In this document: piece after piece, positions 4,817 to 7,017 of the stretch
Numbering within the stretch: position 1 is the first letter of the stretch
How the letters are laid out: each line of letters begins with the position of its first letter
From: Frankiaceae bacterium
GTDB lineage: Bacteria; Actinomycetota; Actinomycetes; JAFAQI01
Direction: 5' to 3'
Assembly: GCA_030840615.1 (NCBI GenBank)
Contig: JAVEEE010000439.1
Span: forward strand, 1 to 7,017
Length of the DNA: 7,017 bases
Translations under genes and position numbers: made by a program
The notes under the pieces: generated by a model
What the model saw: only the letters and a program-made list of their open reading frames with translations
Database searches by the model: none
Told to the model about the DNA's origin: nothing

Positions 4817-5425
4817 GTGCCCCTGCGTCGTACCGCGTCCGTCGTCGCCGCCGTGGCGGCGACGTTCGCGGTTGCGGCCCCGGCCGGTGCCGTGCAGACC
4901 AAGACGTTCGGGCTGCAGGCGAGCGGGTCGCGGACGACGATCGTGCACCCCGCCGGCCCCGGTGTGGTGCACGACAGCGTCGTCGTCTTCAACCGCGTCG
5001 CGACGCCGATCACCGTCGACCTCGACGTCGTGTCGGAGACCCGCAAGCCCGACGGCAACTACGAGCCGGGCCCGTCCGGCGAAGGTCTCGCCGGGATGAT
5101 CGACCTGTCGACGCGGCAGGTGCGGCTCGCGCCGCATGCGCGTCGTACGGTCCCGTTCACGATCGACCGGCCGGGCTCGGCGAGCGCGCCCCTCTATGCG
5201 GCGATCACGGCCGTGGCGGCCTCTCGCGACGCGGGCGGCGGCCTGGGTGTGACCGAGCAGCTCGCCGTGCTGGTCGGGGTGACGGCCGGCGGGGCCGACG
5301 ACGACGGGGGTCTCAGCCCGGCGGAGCTGGCCGCGATCATCCTGGTCGCGCTGCTGGTGGCGGCCCTGGGCGTGACCGCCTACCGGCGGCGTGGCCTATC
5401 TTTCCGACATGCCTCTCGACCCTGA
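4817..5425 (+). CDS. Membrane-anchored protein with one DUF916 (WxL-interacting)-like domain
   Basis: A 202-residue protein starting at GTG 4817. Residues 1-25 are a signal peptide (MPLRR, Ala/Val core, PAGA cleavage). The extracellular part (26-165) reads as an immunoglobulin-like beta sandwich: an HPAGPGVVHDSVVVFNR strand pair, ITVDLDVVSE, the loop GNYEPGPSGEGLAGMI, VRLAPHARRTVPFTIDRPGSA, a YAAITAVAAS strand and a final EQLAVLVGVTAGG strand. The pattern (N-linker 'gvvhDsvvvfN', 'v.l.p....vpf.i..P..A', ending in a strand followed by V-x-x-G) is that of the DUF916 / WxL-interacting-protein N-terminal domain. A membrane helix (about 170-188) and a YRRR stop-transfer end the protein. Firmicutes DUF916 proteins carry a second DUF3324 domain before the helix; it is missing here, so this is a minimal form. 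The neighbouring WxL-like gene supports the call. The last 17 bases overlap the hydrolase gene. Confidence 0.72.
   Translation: MPLRRTASVVAAVAATFAVAAPAGAVQTKTFGLQASGSRTTIVHPAGPGVVHDSVVVFNRVATPITVDLDVVSETRKPDGNYEPGPSGEGLAGMIDLSTRQVRLAPHARRTVPFTIDRPGSASAPLYAAITAVAASRDAGGGLGVTEQLAVLVGVTAGGADDDGGLSPAELAAIILVALLVAALGVTAYRRRGLSFRHASRP
5397..5408 (+). promoter_or_regulatory. Leaderless-type -10 box for the hydrolase gene
   Basis: TATCTT (5397-5402), six bases, then ATG 5409. It lies inside the C-terminal codons of the DUF916-like gene. GTGACC (5372-5377) could be a weak -35 element with a 19-base spacer. The exact spacing supports ATG 5409 over the in-frame GTG at 5391, whose codon lies upstream of this box. 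Confidence 0.5.
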
Positions 5426-6353
5426 GATCGACACCCTGCTCCGAGCGATGGCCGGGCTCAACGCCCCGCCGCTAAGCCAAGGGACGCCTGAGTCCGCGCG
5501 GGCCGGCTTCCGGTTCATGACCGTCGACATGCGCCGGCCCGAAAGCGTCATCCAGGTCAAGGAGACCGCTGACGTCACGATCCCGACTGCCGACGGCGAC
5601 CTGCCGGCGCGGATCTATCGCCCCGACCGCGACGGGCCGCTTCCGACCGTCGTGTTCGTGCACGGCGGCGGTTTCGTCATCGGCGACATCGAGACGCACG
5701 ACAACCAGAGCCGGGCCATCTGCGCCGGCGCGGACGCCGTCGTCGTCAGCATCGACTATCGGCTGGCACCGGAAGCGCCGTGGCCGGCGCCGGTCGACGA
5801 CGCCTATGCCGCGGTGCGGTGGGCCGCCGACCACATCGACGAGCTGGGTCGCGACGCCGACCGGCTGGCCGTCGCCGGTGACAGTGCGGGCGGCAACATC
5901 AGCGCCGTCGTCGCGCAGCTGTGCCGCGACGCCGGTCCGCGGCTGGCCGCGCAGCTGCTCATCTATCCGGGCACCGACATGGACCCGGACGGCCCCTACC
6001 AGTCCCGCATCGACAACGCCGAGGGCTACTTCCTCACCGCCGACGACATGCTGTGGTTTCGCAACCACTACGTCGGTGAGACGGCCGACTGGGCTGATCC
6101 GCGGATGTCACCGCTGAAGGCGGGCGATCTGTCCGGCCTGGCACCGGCCGTCGTCGTCACCGGCGAGTTCGACCCGCTCCGCGACGAGGGTGAGGCTTAC
6201 GCCGACGCGTTGAAGGCCGCGGGCGTCGAGGTCGACGCGCAGCGTTACGACGGCATGATCCACGGGTTCTTCGACATGGGCCCGCTGTCCAAGGCGGCGC
6301 AGGCCGCGACGGACGACGCCGTACGACGGTTCCGCACGCTGTTGTGGCGCTGA
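5409..6353 (+). CDS. Alpha/beta hydrolase, hormone-sensitive lipase (HSL) family esterase
   Basis: A 314-residue cytoplasmic carboxylesterase of the HSL (bacterial family IV) type. HGGGF (85-89) forms the oxyanion hole. The nucleophile is S159 in GDSAGGN, the acid is D255 in GEFDPLRDE and the base is H285 in MIHGF, so the triad is complete. DYRLAPEAPWPAPVDD (116-131) is the usual family block. The N-terminal cap (residues 1-50, MPLDPEIDTLLRAM) matches related proteins that begin MPLDP, which favours ATG 5409 over GTG 5391. Such enzymes hydrolyse short- or medium-chain acyl esters; the physiological substrate cannot be told from sequence. The start overlaps the preceding surface gene by 17 bases and has a leaderless-type promoter, so it may not belong functionally to the surface cluster. 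The DsrE-family gene begins 7 bases downstream. Confidence 0.93.
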   Translation: MPLDPEIDTLLRAMAGLNAPPLSQGTPESARAGFRFMTVDMRRPESVIQVKETADVTIPTADGDLPARIYRPDRDGPLPTVVFVHGGGFVIGDIETHDNQSRAICAGADAVVVSIDYRLAPEAPWPAPVDDAYAAVRWAADHIDELGRDADRLAVAGDSAGGNISAVVAQLCRDAGPRLAAQLLIYPGTDMDPDGPYQSRIDNAEGYFLTADDMLWFRNHYVGETADWADPRMSPLKAGDLSGLAPAVVVTGEFDPLRDEGEAYADALKAAGVEVDAQRYDGMIHGFFDMGPLSKAAQAATDDAVRRFRTLLWR

Positions 6354-6360
6354 CCGCACC

Positions 6361-6726
6361 ATGAGCTTGCCGCGGCTGGTCGTGAAGGTGACGGCCGGCG
6401 CCGAGGCGGCCGAGCGTTGCGCGCAGGCGTTCACCGTCGCCGCCGTCGGGGTGGCCAGCGGCGCGGAGGTGTCGCTGTGGCTGACGGGAGAGGCGGCGTG
6501 GTTCGCGCTGCCGGGCCGGGCGGAGAGCTTCGAGCTCGCGCACTCACCGCCCCTCGCCGACCTGCTCGGCGCGGTGCTCGCCGGCGGGCAGGTCACGTTG
6601 TGCACGCAGTGCGCGGTCCGGCGCGAGATCTCCGCTGACGACGTCCGCGACGGGATTCGCATCGCGGGCGCGCAGACGTTCGTCGAAGAAGCGCTCACCG
6701 AGGGAACGCAAGCCCTCGTCTACTGA
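6361..6726 (+). CDS. DsrE-family (DsrE/DsrF-like) small protein
   Basis: The product has 121 residues, a typical single DsrE domain. It begins with a beta strand (LPRLVVKVTAG), has a helix covering the AERCAQAFTVAAVGVASGAEVSLWLTGEAAW region (19-47), and a C-terminal block VTLCTQCAVRREI (78-90) followed by GIRIAGAQTFVEEAL. C81 and C84 form a CxxC where DsrE-type proteins carry their sulfur-handling cysteine. The family serves in sulfur relay or as small regulatory proteins of unknown partner; no tusBCD/dsr genes are seen nearby, so the role is open. There is no Shine-Dalgarno before the ATG. It follows the hydrolase stop by 7 bases and is probably translated by reinitiation on the same mRNA. 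Confidence 0.83.
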   Translation: MSLPRLVVKVTAGAEAAERCAQAFTVAAVGVASGAEVSLWLTGEAAWFALPGRAESFELAHSPPLADLLGAVLAGGQVTLCTQCAVRREISADDVRDGIRIAGAQTFVEEALTEGTQALVY

Positions 6727-6748
6727 CACGCGCGAGTTGTCAGCGTGT
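6723..6748. terminator. Possible stem-loop between convergent genes
   Basis: Two overlapping inverted repeats lie in the 40-base gap between the convergent genes: CTGACA (6723-6728) with TGTCAG (6738-6743), and ACACGC (6726-6731) with GCGTGT (6743-6748). They exclude each other. Position suggests termination, but there is no T-run on either strand, so the call is weak. Confidence 0.3.
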
Positions 6749-6766
6749 GGTCGAGCCAGAGGTCGA

Positions 6767-7017
6767 TCAGCGCCTGACAGGTGCGTCGGTGCCGGCGCGC
6801 TGAGCGGGTACGACGGGCGAGCTGCCGTTCGCGTTGTTCGTTTCGTCGGCGTCGTCGTCCTTGTTGCGGCGCTTCCACAAGAGGAACAGCAACAGCCCGA
6901 TCAGCAACAGGATGATGAGACCGATCGCGAAAGGCACGAGCACGTGGCGGTTCTTCGCCAGCGGGACCGGATGCGCCTTGACCGGCTTGGCCGCGGTGCC
7001 GGCGGCGACCGGGAAGG
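6767..7017 (-). CDS. C-terminal end of a single-pass membrane protein, 5' end missing
   Basis: Only the last 82 codons are in the window; the stop is TGA 6767-6769. The visible part starts FPVAAGTAAKPVKAHPVPLAKNR, then one strong membrane helix (HVLVPFAIGLIILLLIGLLL...) of about 24 residues, the stop-transfer WKRRNK, an acidic run DDDADE and a low-complexity tail (TNNANGSSPVVPAQRAG) ending in RR. By the positive-inside rule the tail is cytoplasmic and the missing N-terminal part is outside. It is a membrane-anchored, probably secreted-domain protein. It converges on the DsrE gene. I do not recognise the family; a second DUF916-like or other surface protein is possible given the neighbourhood, but nothing visible proves it. 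FPVAA is not an LPXTG motif and lies about 20 residues from the helix. Confidence 0.72.
   Translation of the reverse strand, partial: FPVAAGTAAKPVKAHPVPLAKNRHVLVPFAIGLIILLLIGLLLFLLWKRRNKDDDADETNNANGSSPVVPAQRAGTDAPVRR

Noticed and set aside
3601..5058. 485-codon minus-strand open frame
   Set aside because: Antisense to three plus-strand genes that have signal peptides, ribosome binding or promoter signals; composition is Arg/Val/Gly-rich with no domain.
5391..5408. GTG start of the hydrolase at 5391
   Set aside because: Lies upstream of the TATCTT box; ATG 5409 fits the leaderless spacing and the MPLDP start seen in related proteins.
6960..7017. LPXTG-type anchor in the right-edge membrane protein
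   Set aside because: The visible FPVAAG does not match LPXTG and lies about 20 residues before the membrane helix, and the cytoplasmic tail is too long for a sorting signal.

Overview
The window comes from a high-GC Gram-positive bacterium, most likely an Actinomycetota member. The evidence is very high GC with strong G/C third-position bias, frequent GTG/TTG starts, start codons preceded at a fixed distance by TANNNT boxes with no Shine-Dalgarno (the actinobacterial leaderless arrangement), and protein families common in that phylum. I cannot name the genus. No tRNA, rRNA, CRISPR array, insertion sequence or integrase was seen. Functional calls below come from motif recognition by eye, not from database searches.

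Left half (1-3371, all minus strand). Reading in the direction of transcription: a UDP-glucose 6-dehydrogenase, then a UDP-glucuronate decarboxylase starting inside its stop codon (GTGA overlap). Together these convert UDP-glucose to UDP-glucuronate and then UDP-xylose. After a short gap containing a GC-rich palindrome and a leaderless-type promoter come a nitrobindin-like heme-binding beta-barrel protein and, coupled by a TGATG overlap, a secreted DUF1906 (Rv2525c-type glycoside-hydrolase-like) protein that runs off the left edge.

Central divergent region (3372-3586). This holds the start signals of ugd (minus) and of a surface-protein cluster (plus). It contains two possible RNA hairpins in the ugd leader, one with an anti-Shine-Dalgarno loop, repeated CTAGTC hexamers, and a nearly identical 13-14 base sequence around both ribosome binding sites.

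Surface-protein cluster (3587-5425, plus). Three genes follow each other: a 63-residue protein that is almost only an LPXTG sorting signal, a secreted 332-residue protein whose two ends resemble a WxL domain with both tryptophans replaced, and a membrane-anchored protein with one DUF916 (WxL-interacting)-like domain. This parts list resembles the csc/WxL clusters of Firmicutes (small LPXTG protein + WxL protein + DUF916 protein). I infer an actinobacterial counterpart of that surface complex; it is the most interesting item here.

Right end. A hormone-sensitive-lipase family alpha/beta hydrolase overlaps the DUF916-like gene and has its own leaderless-type promoter. A DsrE-family protein follows 7 bases later. 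Converging from the right edge is the C-terminal part of a single-pass membrane protein that I do not recognise.
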